Source: Sulfitobacter dubius
Lineage (GTDB): Bacteria > Pseudomonadota > Alphaproteobacteria > Rhodobacterales > Rhodobacteraceae
Length of the DNA: 64,000 bases
Reading direction: 5' to 3'
Assembly (NCBI RefSeq): GCF_900113435.1
Contig: NZ_FOPG01000001.1
Location: forward strand, 310,001-374,000
Position numbers and translations under genes: made by a program. Position 1 is the first letter of the stretch. Every line of letters begins with the position of its first letter. This document shows, piece after piece, positions 18,394-26,240 of the stretch. The notes beneath the pieces are model-generated. The model worked only from the letters and a program-made list of their open reading frames with translations. It did not search any database and was not told the origin of the DNA.

Positions 18394-19131
18394 ATGTTCG
18401 ATCTTACAGGAAAGAATGCCCTGATTACCGGCGCTTCGGGCGGCATTGGCGCGGATATTGCCCGCAAATTGCATGCCCAAGGCGCGACCGTGGGGCTTTC
18501 GGGCACGCGGACCGAGCCGCTGGAAGCGCTGAAGGCCGAATTGGGCGAGCGGGCGCATGTGCTGCCTTGTAACCTGAGCGACATGGAAGCCGTCGATGCT
18601 CTGCCGAAACAGGCGGCTGAGGCGATGGGCTCGGTCGATATTCTGGTGAATAATGCCGGGATCACGCGCGATAACCTGTTCATGCGCATGTCGGATGATG
18701 AATGGAATTCGGTGCTGAATGTGAACCTCACCGCGACGTTTAAGCTGTGCAAAGGCGTGATGCGCGGGATGATGAAGGCGCGTTGGGGCCGGATCGTGAA
18801 TATCTCAAGCGTGGTGGGGGCCACCGGCAATCCCGGTCAGGCGAATTACGCGGCCTCCAAAGCGGGTGTCGTGGGCATGTCCAAATCGCTTGCCTATGAG
18901 GTGGCGAGCCGTGGGATCACCGTGAATGCTGTGGCACCGGGCTTTATCACCACGGCGATGACCGACAAGCTGACGGATGAGCAAAAGTCTGGAATCATGG
19001 GGCAAATTCCGGCAGGCCGCATGGGTGATCCGGATGAGATTGCCGCCGCTGTGGTCTATCTTTCTAGTGCCGAGGCTGCTTATGTGACAGGGACCACCTT
19101 GCATGTGAACGGCGGTATGGCCATGTTGTGA
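18394..19131 (+). CDS. fabG: 3-oxoacyl-ACP reductase
   Basis: A 245-residue short-chain dehydrogenase: TGASGGIGADIA cofactor motif, NNAG, NISSVVG with the catalytic Ser, and YAASKAGV with catalytic Tyr and Lys. It ends SSAEAAYVTGTTLHVNGGMAML, typical of FabG. It reduces beta-ketoacyl-ACP with NADPH. AGGAAGAG lies just upstream of the ATG. It lies 22 bases after the ClpP-like gene and 200 bases before acpP. Confidence 0.97.
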   Translation: MFDLTGKNALITGASGGIGADIARKLHAQGATVGLSGTRTEPLEALKAELGERAHVLPCNLSDMEAVDALPKQAAEAMGSVDILVNNAGITRDNLFMRMSDDEWNSVLNVNLTATFKLCKGVMRGMMKARWGRIVNISSVVGATGNPGQANYAASKAGVVGMSKSLAYEVASRGITVNAVAPGFITTAMTDKLTDEQKSGIMGQIPAGRMGDPDEIAAAVVYLSSAEAAYVTGTTLHVNGGMAML

Positions 19132-19333
19132 CCCTGCGCTGCAATAGCGTTTGCCAAGCCTTCGGCATGTGCTAAAGGGGGCGCAGAATCGAAACGAAGG
19201 GAGCTTGATTGCCCCCTCCGCCTTGTGCGAACAAGGAAAATAGCCGCCCCTTTTGGGGCATCCTCCAAACGCTGATCATCGGCGGGCGGAAACCAAAAGG
19301 GGCCTGAATGGCCCGAAGACATGAGGACTTATT

Positions 19334-19567
19334 ATGAGCGACGTCGCAGACCGCGTGAAAAAGATCGTTGTGGAACACCTGAGCGTGGAAGAGGATAAAG
19401 TGACTGAGAATGCGTCGTTCATCGACGATCTTGGCGCTGACAGCCTTGACACCGTGGAGCTGGTGATGGCGTTCGAAGAAGAGTTCGGCATCGAGATCCC
19501 CGATGACGCCGCTGAGAACATCCAGACCGTTGGCGATGCGGTTAAGTTCATCAAAGAAGCCTCCTAA
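19334..19567 (+). CDS. acpP: Acyl carrier protein
   Basis: A 77-residue acidic protein with [25 protein letters not shown]; Ser37 of the DSL motif takes the phosphopantetheine arm. It carries growing fatty acids for the Fab enzymes around it. A 200-base leader separates it from fabG, so it probably has its own promoter, as usual for this highly expressed gene; a terminator follows. Confidence 0.98.
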   Translation: MSDVADRVKKIVVEHLSVEEDKVTENASFIDDLGADSLDTVELVMAFEEEFGIEIPDDAAENIQTVGDAVKFIKEAS

Positions 19568-19603
19568 GGCTTTGCCGGGCGACCGGCGGAATTGAGATTT
19601 TAG

Positions 19604-19639
19604 AACGGCGTTGTTCCTAGCGGAATGACGCCGTTTTTA
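19604..19639 (+). terminator. Rho-independent terminator of acpP
   Basis: AACGGCGT (19604-19611) pairs with ACGCCGTT (19628-19635), with an inner TTCC/GGAA pairing, followed by TTTATTT. It ends the acpP transcript before the GNAT gene. Confidence 0.85.
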
Positions 19640-19726
19640 TTTGCCGTAGCGGGGTGGGCTTGTCCCTTTGGTGCCGAAGCCGCATGTCTTCGCCAAGTAG
19701 TTTCAAGCGTGAAGGCAATTCACCCC

Positions 19727-20260
19727 ATGTCCCGAACGATCCCGACCATCAACACAGCCAGACTGACCCTGCGCGCCATGCGGGCTGAGGATTTTGAGCG
19801 TTACGCCGAGATTTGGGCGATGCCGGATGTGGCGGATCGGATACTTGATCGGCCCCGGGCGAAGGGGCAGTCGTGGGATGCTTTCCTGCGCAATGCTGGG
19901 CATTGGCAGATCACGGGATTCGGGCAATGGGCCGTGCAGCTTCACCGACAAAGAGAGATGCTGGGGCAGACGGGTTTCGTCTTTGGCTCACGGAATTTAG
20001 GTGAGGATTTCGATACTTACCCCGAAGCGCGGCTGGTCTTGGCGCCTCAGGCGCAGGACCAGCGTTTGGGGTTTGAGGCCGCACGCGCGGCGCATGAATG
20101 GTTTGATAGGGTGATCACCGGACGCACGGTTTGCATGGTTTCGGGGGGCAATGAGGCGGCGTTGCGGATCGCGGGCGCGCTTGGGTATCAGCCGCTGCGG
20201 GAGGCAAAGACAGCGGGTGGCCCGGTGCATCTGCTAACCCGGCGTGGGCCGCCAGTCTAA
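19727..20260 (+). CDS. GNAT-family acetyltransferase (RimJ/RimL-like)
   Basis: A 177-residue protein. TINTARLTLRAMRAEDFERYAEIWAMPDV is the classic opening of RimJ/RimL-type acetyltransferases, and the C-terminus carries the ALRIAGALGYQPLREAK acetyl-CoA fold element. ATG 19727 is chosen because homologues start close to this motif; the upstream frame crosses the acpP terminator region. It lies between acpP and fabF, an uncommon place. Acceptor substrate is unknown. Confidence 0.8.
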   Translation: MSRTIPTINTARLTLRAMRAEDFERYAEIWAMPDVADRILDRPRAKGQSWDAFLRNAGHWQITGFGQWAVQLHRQREMLGQTGFVFGSRNLGEDFDTYPEARLVLAPQAQDQRLGFEAARAAHEWFDRVITGRTVCMVSGGNEAALRIAGALGYQPLREAKTAGGPVHLLTRRGPPV

Positions 20261-20415
20261 CGTCACCACCAGACCCTTACCGCCTGTGATGGCCGCCCGA
20301 TTCCGCAGATAGGCGTTTTTGTGCTATGCCTGCGGCCCACTGCCGATATGCTTGTGCCTACAGGCTTTTGCAGGGTAAGAGGTTCGCCGAGAGATTATCG
20401 GCAAGGGGCACTAAG

Positions 20416-21675
20416 ATGCGCAGAGTTGTAGTAACGGGTTTGGGTTTGGTTACCCCCCTCGCGGACGGCGTGGAAGAAAGCTGGAAACGGATCCTTGATG
20501 GGCAATCCGGAGCCGGACCGATCACCGGCTTTGATCCCAGCAAATTGGTGACCCAATACGCCTGCGAAGTGCCTTTGGGCGATGGCAGTGATGGCACCTT
20601 TGACGCCAATAAATACATGGAGCCGAAAGAACAGCGGAAAGTCGATACTTTCATTCTGTTCGGCATGGCCGCCGCCCAGCAGGCGGTTGAGGATTCGGGT
20701 TGGTTGCCGACCGAGAAAGAAGATCAGGAGCGCACCGGCGTGTTGATCGGCTCGGGCATCGGTGGATTGAACTCTATCGCCAATACCGCTGTCATGATGG
20801 CCGAAAAGGGTCCGCGCCGCGTGAGCCCGTTCTTTGTACCCGGCGCGCTGATCAACCTGATCTCGGGTCAGGTGTCGATCCGCTATGGGTTCAAGGGGCC
20901 GAACCACTCGGTCGTGACTGCTTGTTCCACCGGGGCCCATGCCATCGGTGACGCGGCGCGGCTGATTAAATACGGCGATGCGGATGTGATGATCGCAGGT
21001 GGTGCCGAGGCGGCGATCTGTGAGATCGGCATGGCGGGCTTCAACGCCTGCAAGGCGCTGTCCACCAAACGCGGCGACGATCCCAAGAAAGCCAGCCGCC
21101 CCTATGATGTGGACCGTGACGGTTTTGTCATGGGTGAGGGCGCGGGCATCGTGGTCTTGGAAGAATATGAGCACGCCAAGGCGCGCGGTGCCAAGATCTA
21201 TGCCGAAGTGCTGGGCTATGGTCTGTCGGGCGACGCGCATCACATCACCGCACCGTCCGAAGATGGCGAGGGTGGTGAGCGTTCGATGCGCGCGGCGTTG
21301 AAGAACGCAGGACTTGAGCCCAAGGATGTTGATTACATCAACGCGCATGGCACCTCGACCATGGCCGATACCATCGAATTGGGCGCGGTCGAGCGTCTGA
21401 TGGGCGATGCGGCGGACAAGGTCACCATGTCCTCTACCAAATCCGCGACCGGGCACCTCTTGGGGGCCGCTGGCGCGATCGAGGCGATCTTCTGCATGCT
21501 TGCGATCCGCGATCAGGTGGCCCCGCCGACGATCAACCTTGATAACCCAGCGGTTGAGACACCGATTGATCTGGCGCCCAACAAAAAGGTCGAGCGCAAG
21601 ATCGACGTGGCGCTGAGCAATTCGTTCGGCTTTGGCGGGACAAACGCATCGGTACTGTTCGGGAAAGTCCGCTAA
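20416..21675 (+). CDS. fabF: 3-oxoacyl-ACP synthase II
   Basis: A 419-residue condensing enzyme. MRRVVVTGLGLVTPL start, active Cys in VTACSTGAHAIGD, the two active His in INAHGTSTM and ATGHLLGAAGAI, and the FGFGGTNASV ending. It elongates acyl-ACP with malonyl-ACP. Frame and length are normal; the 30 upstream codons in frame are not part of the family. mltG follows with no gap. Confidence 0.97.
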   Translation: MRRVVVTGLGLVTPLADGVEESWKRILDGQSGAGPITGFDPSKLVTQYACEVPLGDGSDGTFDANKYMEPKEQRKVDTFILFGMAAAQQAVEDSGWLPTEKEDQERTGVLIGSGIGGLNSIANTAVMMAEKGPRRVSPFFVPGALINLISGQVSIRYGFKGPNHSVVTACSTGAHAIGDAARLIKYGDADVMIAGGAEAAICEIGMAGFNACKALSTKRGDDPKKASRPYDVDRDGFVMGEGAGIVVLEEYEHAKARGAKIYAEVLGYGLSGDAHHITAPSEDGEGGERSMRAALKNAGLEPKDVDYINAHGTSTMADTIELGAVERLMGDAADKVTMSSTKSATGHLLGAAGAIEAIFCMLAIRDQVAPPTINLDNPAVETPIDLAPNKKVERKIDVALSNSFGFGGTNASVLFGKVR

Positions 21676-22860
21676 ATGTGGCGTCATATCGCTTCTAACG
21701 CCGTGACGTTTCTGTTGGTCGGCCTGTTTCTGCTTGGGGGGATCATCCTCTGGGGCAAGACGACCTATGTCGCCGAAGGGCCGCTGGAGCAGGCGATCTG
21801 TGTGCAGGTCGAGCGCGGCTCGAACATGCGGCAGGTGAGCCAGAGCCTTGTGGAGCAGGGCGCGGTTTCCTCGCCCGCGCTCTTTCGCATGGGCGCGGAT
21901 TACGAGGAGAAGTCGGGCAGCCTGAAAGCCGGCAGTTTTCTTGTGCAGCCCGGCACGTCGATGCAGGGGATTGTTGATATCGTGACCCAAGGCGGGGCCA
22001 GCACCTGCGGCACCGAGGTTGTGTACCGGGTGGGCGTGAACCGCGTAAGTGTGCAGGTTCGTGAGTTGGACCCAGTCACAAGCCGGTTCGTTGAGCGCGC
22101 GGAGTTCACGCCGGGTGAGGAAGAGACCCCTGAGGCATACTCCGAAATCTCCAGCAAGAACGACACGCGGTTTCGTGTGGCGCTGGCCGAAGGTGTGACA
22201 AGCTGGCAGGTGGTTGAGGCGCTCAAGCAGGTGGATCAGTTGTCCGGGGACGTTGAAGAGTTGCCCGCCGAGGGCAGTCTTGCGCCTGACAGCTATGAGG
22301 TCCGCCCGGGCGATGATCGGGCTGAGGTGGTCGCGCGGATGGCGGCGGCGCAAGAGGTGCTTTTGGCCGAAGCCTTTGAAGCGCGCGACGCTGATCTGCC
22401 GATTGAGACGCCGGAGGAACTGCTGATCCTTGCGTCGATCATCGAAAAGGAAACCGGTGTGGCGGCAGAGCGGGAGCAGGTGGCGAGCGTTTTCGTGAAC
22501 CGTCTGAACCAAGGCATGCGCCTGCAAACGGACCCGACGGTGATCTATGGCGTGACCGAAGGCAAGGGCGTGCTGGGCCGCGGGCTGCGCCGCTCGGAGC
22601 TGCGGGCAGAGACGGCGTGGAACACCTATGTGATCGACGGTCTGCCGCCGACCCCGATTGCCAATCCGGGCCGGGCAAGCCTGATGGCCGCCGCGCAACC
22701 GGCGGAGACGGATTTCGTCTTCTTCGTTGCCGATGGCACCGGGGGGCACGCTTTTGCTGAGACCTTGGATGAGCATAACCGCAACGTGGCGCGTTGGCGT
22801 CAGATCGAGGCGGAGCGCGGCGCAGAAGCGGCCGGGAATGCCTCGACAGGTGGTAACTGA
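21676..22860 (+). CDS. mltG: Endolytic murein transglycosylase (YceG-like)
   Basis: A 394-residue inner-membrane protein: a transmembrane helix at about residues 9-28, a LysM-like region, then the YceG domain with the catalytic Glu in LASIIEKETGVAAERE and the typical VFVNRLNQGMRLQTDPTVIYG and DGLPPTPIANPGRASLMAA. It cuts nascent glycan strands to set their length. Its ATG follows the fabF stop directly, giving the common fabF-mltG pairing, and a terminator separates it from the GTA cluster. Confidence 0.95.
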   Translation: MWRHIASNAVTFLLVGLFLLGGIILWGKTTYVAEGPLEQAICVQVERGSNMRQVSQSLVEQGAVSSPALFRMGADYEEKSGSLKAGSFLVQPGTSMQGIVDIVTQGGASTCGTEVVYRVGVNRVSVQVRELDPVTSRFVERAEFTPGEEETPEAYSEISSKNDTRFRVALAEGVTSWQVVEALKQVDQLSGDVEELPAEGSLAPDSYEVRPGDDRAEVVARMAAAQEVLLAEAFEARDADLPIETPEELLILASIIEKETGVAAEREQVASVFVNRLNQGMRLQTDPTVIYGVTEGKGVLGRGLRRSELRAETAWNTYVIDGLPPTPIANPGRASLMAAAQPAETDFVFFVADGTGGHAFAETLDEHNRNVARWRQIEAERGAEAAGNASTGGN

Positions 22861-22871
22861 AACGACTAGAG

Positions 22872-22897
22872 ACCCCGCTGGAGACAGCGGGGTTTTT
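22872..22897 (+). terminator. Rho-independent terminator of mltG
   Basis: ACCCCGCTG (22872-22880), loop GAGA, CAGCGGGGT (22885-22893), then TTTT. It insulates the GTA cluster from readthrough from the fab operon. Confidence 0.9.
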
Positions 22898-22953
22898 GCT
22901 TGCCGACGGGGCTCTCCGCGCGGTGGTGTAAGGCTTTGTTAACACAGTTTTTC

Positions 22954-22982
22954 TTGACTTTGCGCACGGTCTGACGTAGGAG
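22954..22982 (+). promoter_or_regulatory. Candidate GTA promoter
   Basis: TTGACT (22954-22959) and TAGGAG (22977-22982) are 17 bases apart. The -10 is a poor match, as expected for an activator-dependent promoter. A TGTTAACA palindrome (22937-22944) lies about 10 bases upstream of the -35 and could bind a regulator. In Rhodobacter the GTA promoter lies before g1 and needs the activator GafA; equivalence here is inference. Confidence 0.45.
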
Positions 22983-23008
22983 TTGTGGCACGCTAGAAGA
23001 CATGGGCG

Positions 23009-23042
23009 AACGGCCCCGGGGTGACCCGGTGGTCGTTTTTTT
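23009..23042 (+). terminator. Terminator-like hairpin in the GTA leader (candidate attenuator)
   Basis: AACGGCCCCGGG (23009-23020), loop GTGA, and CCCGG-T-GGTCGTT (23025-23037) give a 12-bp stem with one bulged T and one G-T pair, followed directly by a T run to 23042. It lies between the candidate promoter and g1 (ATG 23083), so polymerase must pass it to express the GTA genes. No minus-strand gene here could own it. Confidence 0.7.
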
Positions 23043-23082
23043 GTGCCTGCTCGGTTGGGGAAAACCAACGAGAGGTAAAGCG

Positions 23083-23427
23083 ATGACGATCATTACCCCG
23101 GAGCAAGAGACGCAAGACAGCGCAGAAATCCTGCGCGGTCTTCAAGAAGCAATCGGCGCGCTGCGTCGGGAAATCGAAGGTCTGACGGAACAGACCCGGT
23201 CCGGGGGGGAACTCAAGGAAACTGCGGTGTCTGGCAAAACGTCCAAAGTGGCGGGACTGCTGGCGCATTGCCTGAAAGCGGAGAACACGCTGAGTGACTG
23301 TCGAAACCGACAAGCTGGAATCGCGCGCGGGGGCTATGCCCTCGACATGGACAAAGCGCGGGCTGACATCGGGTGCAAGCTGGATCGCCTGCGCCGATGC
23401 TCTGACCCAGGCGCAGTTTCTGAATGA
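23083..23427 (+). CDS. g1: GTA g1, small terminase subunit (TerS)
   Basis: A 114-residue protein with a helical, coiled-coil-prone N-half (ILRGLQEAIGALRREIEGL) and a basic C-terminal helix region (ALDMDKARADIGCKLDRLRR). RcGTA gp1 acts as a TerS that lacks sequence-specific cos/pac recognition, which fits near-random packaging. AGAGGTAAAG precedes ATG 23083. The frame is open for 27 more codons upstream to ATG 23002, straight through the leader hairpin. Its last 134 bases overlap the annotated start of g2 in another frame. Confidence 0.85.
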   Translation: MTIITPEQETQDSAEILRGLQEAIGALRREIEGLTEQTRSGGELKETAVSGKTSKVAGLLAHCLKAENTLSDCRNRQAGIARGGYALDMDKARADIGCKLDRLRRCSDPGAVSE

Positions 23428-24706
23428 CCTAGGTGAGGGAGAGCTTCTGGCTCTCCCTTTTTTGTTCGAGTTCTGGGCGCTGGACCATCAGCTGCCGCCT
23501 GAGGGGGATTGGCGGACATGGGTGATCATGGGCGGGCGCGGTGCGGGCAAGACCCGCGCCGGGGCGGAATGGGTGCGCAGCAAGGTTGAGGGGAGCCGTC
23601 CGCTTGATCCTGGGGAGTGCAGCCGTGTGGCGCTGGTGGGAGAGACCATTGAGCAGGTGCGCGAGGTGATGATTTTTGGCGACAGCGGCATTCTGGCCTG
23701 TAGCCCGCCGGATCGGCGGCCCGATTGGGAGGCGACGCGCAAGCGGTTGGTCTGGCCCAACGGCGCGATTGCGACGGTGCATACGGCGCATGATCCCGAA
23801 GGGCTGCGCGGGCCGCAGTTTGATGCGGCTTGGGTGGATGAATTGGCGAAATGGAAACGCGGGCAGGAGGCTTGGGATCAGTTGCAATTTGCGCTGCGCT
23901 TGGGGGAGCGGCCTCAGGTCTGTGTCACCACGACGCCGCGCAATGTGGATGTGTTGAAGGCGCTTTTGGCCGCGCCGTCCACGGTGACGACCCATGCGCC
24001 GACGGAGGCGAATGCGGCGAACTTGGCGGGGTCTTTCCTTGAAGAGGTGCGGGCGCGGTACCGCGGCACGCGGCTCGGTCGGCAGGAGTTGGACGGAGTG
24101 TTGCTGGCGGATGCGGAGGGCGCGCTCTGGACCTCGGCTTTGCTGGAAGCGGGCCGGTTGCGCGCGGCGCCGGAGTTGGATCGGATCGTGGTGGGCTTGG
24201 ACCCGGCGACGACCAGCGGGGCGGGCTCGGATGAATGTGGGATCGTTGTAGTGGGCGCGCAGACCAAAGGGCCGCCGCAGGATTGGCGGGCGGTGGTGCT
24301 GGCCGATTGCACGGTGCAGGGCGCCACGCCGAACGGCTGGGCGCAGGCGGCGATAGCGGCGATGACGCGCTATGGGGCGGACCGTTTGGTGGCCGAGGTG
24401 AACCAAGGGGGGCAGTTGGTCAGTGAGGTCTTGCGGCAGGTCGATCCGTTGGTGTCGCTCAAGACCGTTCATGCGGCACGGGGCAAGGTGGCGCGGGCGG
24501 AGCCTGTGGCCGCGCTTTATGAGCAGGGGCGGGTGAGCCATTTGCCGGAGTTGGACGCGCTGGAGGATCAGATGTGTCTGATGACGGCGCGGGGCTATGA
24601 GGGCAAGGGCAGCCCGGACCGTGTCGATGCGCTGGTTTGGGCGCTGCATGAGCTGATGATTGAGCCTGCATCCCAGTGGCGCAGCCCGGGGGTGCGGAGC
24701 CTTTGA
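23294..24706 (+). CDS. g2: GTA g2, large terminase (TerL)
   Basis: A 470-residue DNA-packaging motor. The ATPase domain has Walker A GGRGAGKT (about residues 80-87) and a Walker B in QFDAAWVDE (about 176-184). The nuclease domain starts at IVVGLDPATTSG, with acidic metal ligands there and in LVAEVNQGG and SPDRVDALVWAL. It cuts and pumps chromosomal DNA into GTA heads. The start is uncertain: GTG 23294 has GGAG upstream, ATG 23336 is the alternative. Either way it overlaps g1 by 92-134 bases. Confidence 0.93.
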   Translation: MTVETDKLESRAGAMPSTWTKRGLTSGASWIACADALTQAQFLNDLGEGELLALPFLFEFWALDHQLPPEGDWRTWVIMGGRGAGKTRAGAEWVRSKVEGSRPLDPGECSRVALVGETIEQVREVMIFGDSGILACSPPDRRPDWEATRKRLVWPNGAIATVHTAHDPEGLRGPQFDAAWVDELAKWKRGQEAWDQLQFALRLGERPQVCVTTTPRNVDVLKALLAAPSTVTTHAPTEANAANLAGSFLEEVRARYRGTRLGRQELDGVLLADAEGALWTSALLEAGRLRAAPELDRIVVGLDPATTSGAGSDECGIVVVGAQTKGPPQDWRAVVLADCTVQGATPNGWAQAAIAAMTRYGADRLVAEVNQGGQLVSEVLRQVDPLVSLKTVHAARGKVARAEPVAALYEQGRVSHLPELDALEDQMCLMTARGYEGKGSPDRVDALVWALHELMIEPASQWRSPGVRSL

Positions 24707-24781
24707 CGGGGTGTTGCAGGCAGCAGCGCACGGTGGGTTTCGCGGGTTTTAAGATTTTATTGAGAAAGTTTGTCAACGCCG

Positions 24782-24806
24782 GGCAGCAGAAGATCACGCT
24801 GCTGCC
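24782..24806 (+). other. Hairpin in the AT-rich g2-g3 spacer
   Basis: GGCAGCAG (24782-24789) and CTGCTGCC (24799-24806) form a perfect 8-bp stem 17 bases before the portal ribosome site. The 127-base spacer before it is noticeably AT-rich for this region. It may mark an mRNA processing site or an internal promoter leader; no T run follows, so it is not a normal terminator. Confidence 0.4.
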
Positions 24807-24833
24807 AAGGCCGAGCAGAATGTGGAGCGACAG

Positions 24834-26009
24834 ATGGTATTCGATTTTCTACGGCGCGGCGCGGCTGAGACGGTTGAGCAGAAAGCTTCGGCGACCGGGC
24901 CGGTTGTGGCCTATCAGACCTCGGGTCGCGTGGCCTGGAGCCCGCGGGACAGTGTGAGCCTGACGCGCTCGGGGTTCTGTGGCAATCCGGTTGGGTTTCG
25001 CTCGGTCAAGCTGATTGCCGAGGCGGCGGCGGCCTTGCCGCTGGTCGTGCAGGACGCGGCGCGGCGCTATGACGATCATCCGCTGATGTCGCTGATGCGC
25101 CGCCCGAATGCGGGGCAGGGCCGGGCCGAGTTGTTCGAGGCGCTCTACGGGCAGATGCTTCTCAGCGGTGATGGCTATGTCGAGGCGGTGGGCGGCGAGG
25201 GTGGTTTGCCGATTGAGTTACATGTGCTGCGCTCGGACCGGATGAGCGTGGTGCCGGGGGCGGATGGATGGCCGGTGGCCTATGAATATGCGGTGGGCGG
25301 GCGCAAGCATCGCTTTGACGCCAGCGGGGCGGTGACGCCGGTTTGTCATATCCGCAACTTTCACCCGCAGGACGACCACTACGGGTTCAGCCCCATGCAG
25401 GCGGCGGCGATGGCGATGGATGTGCATAACGCGGCGAGCCGCTGGTCGAAGGCGCTTTTGGACAATGCGGCACGGCCGTCGGGGGCGATTGTCTATCGCG
25501 GGGCCGAGGGGCAGGGCAAGCTGAGCGAGGATCAATATGACCGGCTGGTGAGCGAGATGGAGAGCCACCATCAGGGCGCACGGAACGCAGGGCGTCCAAT
25601 GCTGCTGGAAGGTGGGCTGGATTGGAAGCCGATGGGCTTCTCGCCTTCGGACATGGAGTTTCAGAAGACTAAGGAGAGTGCGGCGCGTGAAATTGCGCTC
25701 GCCTTTGGGGTGCCGCCGATGCTGATCGGGGTGCAGGGGGATGCGACTTACACGAATTATCAAGAAGCGCATCGGGCATTTTACCGGCTGACGGTGCTGC
25801 CGCTGGCGACACGGGTGACGGCGGCGCTGACGGATTGGCTGAGCGGGTATTTGGGCGAGGCGGTGACCTTGAAGCCTGACCTTGATCAGGTGCCAGCGCT
25901 TTCTGCCGAGCGGGACGCGCAATGGGCGCGGGTGGCGGCGGCGGAATTTCTGAGCGATGCGGAAAAGCGCAGCCTGCTGGGGCTGCCGGTGGTGGCGGAT
26001 CATGCATGA
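24834..26009 (+). CDS. g3: GTA g3, portal protein
   Basis: A 391-residue HK97-family portal. It begins MVFDFLRRGAAETVE and has the family patterns YQTSGRVAWSPRDSVSLTRSGF, GDGYVEAVGGEGGLPIELHVLRSDRM, and AALAFGVPPMLIGVQG-type residues near position 300, followed by TYTNYQEAHRAFYRLTVLPL. Twelve copies form the gate through which DNA enters and leaves. ATG 24834 follows GGAG by 6 bases; a GTG four codons upstream is less likely. Its stop overlaps the start of g3.5. Confidence 0.95.
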   Translation: MVFDFLRRGAAETVEQKASATGPVVAYQTSGRVAWSPRDSVSLTRSGFCGNPVGFRSVKLIAEAAAALPLVVQDAARRYDDHPLMSLMRRPNAGQGRAELFEALYGQMLLSGDGYVEAVGGEGGLPIELHVLRSDRMSVVPGADGWPVAYEYAVGGRKHRFDASGAVTPVCHIRNFHPQDDHYGFSPMQAAAMAMDVHNAASRWSKALLDNAARPSGAIVYRGAEGQGKLSEDQYDRLVSEMESHHQGARNAGRPMLLEGGLDWKPMGFSPSDMEFQKTKESAAREIALAFGVPPMLIGVQGDATYTNYQEAHRAFYRLTVLPLATRVTAALTDWLSGYLGEAVTLKPDLDQVPALSAERDAQWARVAAAEFLSDAEKRSLLGLPVVADHA

Positions 26010-26217
26010 ACCTCGGGAGATTGAGCGGTTTGAATGTGCGCCAGGGCTGCGGTTGCAGGCGCATGAGACCATCAGCGCGGTGCACCGCGAGAACATGCAG
26101 ATGCGGTTTGACCGGATCGAGCAGATGATGGAGCGGCGGTTGTGGCTGACGGTTTACGGCGTGGTGGCGGTGATCCTCGCACAGGCGGTCCAATCCTTTC
26201 TGGTGGTGTCGCCGTAG
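26002..26217 (+). CDS. GTA g3.5, small membrane-anchored protein
   Basis: A 71-residue protein with a polar helix (VHRENMQMRFDRIEQMMERRL) and one C-terminal hydrophobic segment (LTVYGVVAVILAQAVQSFLVV), so a tail-anchored membrane protein. ATG 26002 lies inside the portal stop region (8-base overlap), so it is coupled to the portal. RcGTA clusters carry a similar small ORF between portal and protease whose role is not settled. Anchoring of assembling heads at the membrane or export-related functions are guesses. Confidence 0.7.
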   Translation: MHEPREIERFECAPGLRLQAHETISAVHRENMQMRFDRIEQMMERRLWLTVYGVVAVILAQAVQSFLVVSP

Positions 26218-26240
26218 CGGGCTGAACAAGAGGAAATACA

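Noticed and set aside
20395..22776. 793-codon open frame on the minus strand
   Set aside because: It lies entirely opposite fabF and mltG, both firmly identified; high GC content keeps such antisense frames open. Composition is Arg/His-rich without any family pattern.
22931..22960. CtrA-type binding site (TTAA-N7-TTAA) upstream of the GTA genes
   Set aside because: Only one TTAA is present (within TGTTAACA); no second half-site at the right spacing.
23429..24649. 406-codon minus-strand frame opposite terL
   Set aside because: Antisense to the terminase gene with its Walker motifs; no recognisable domain in the translation.
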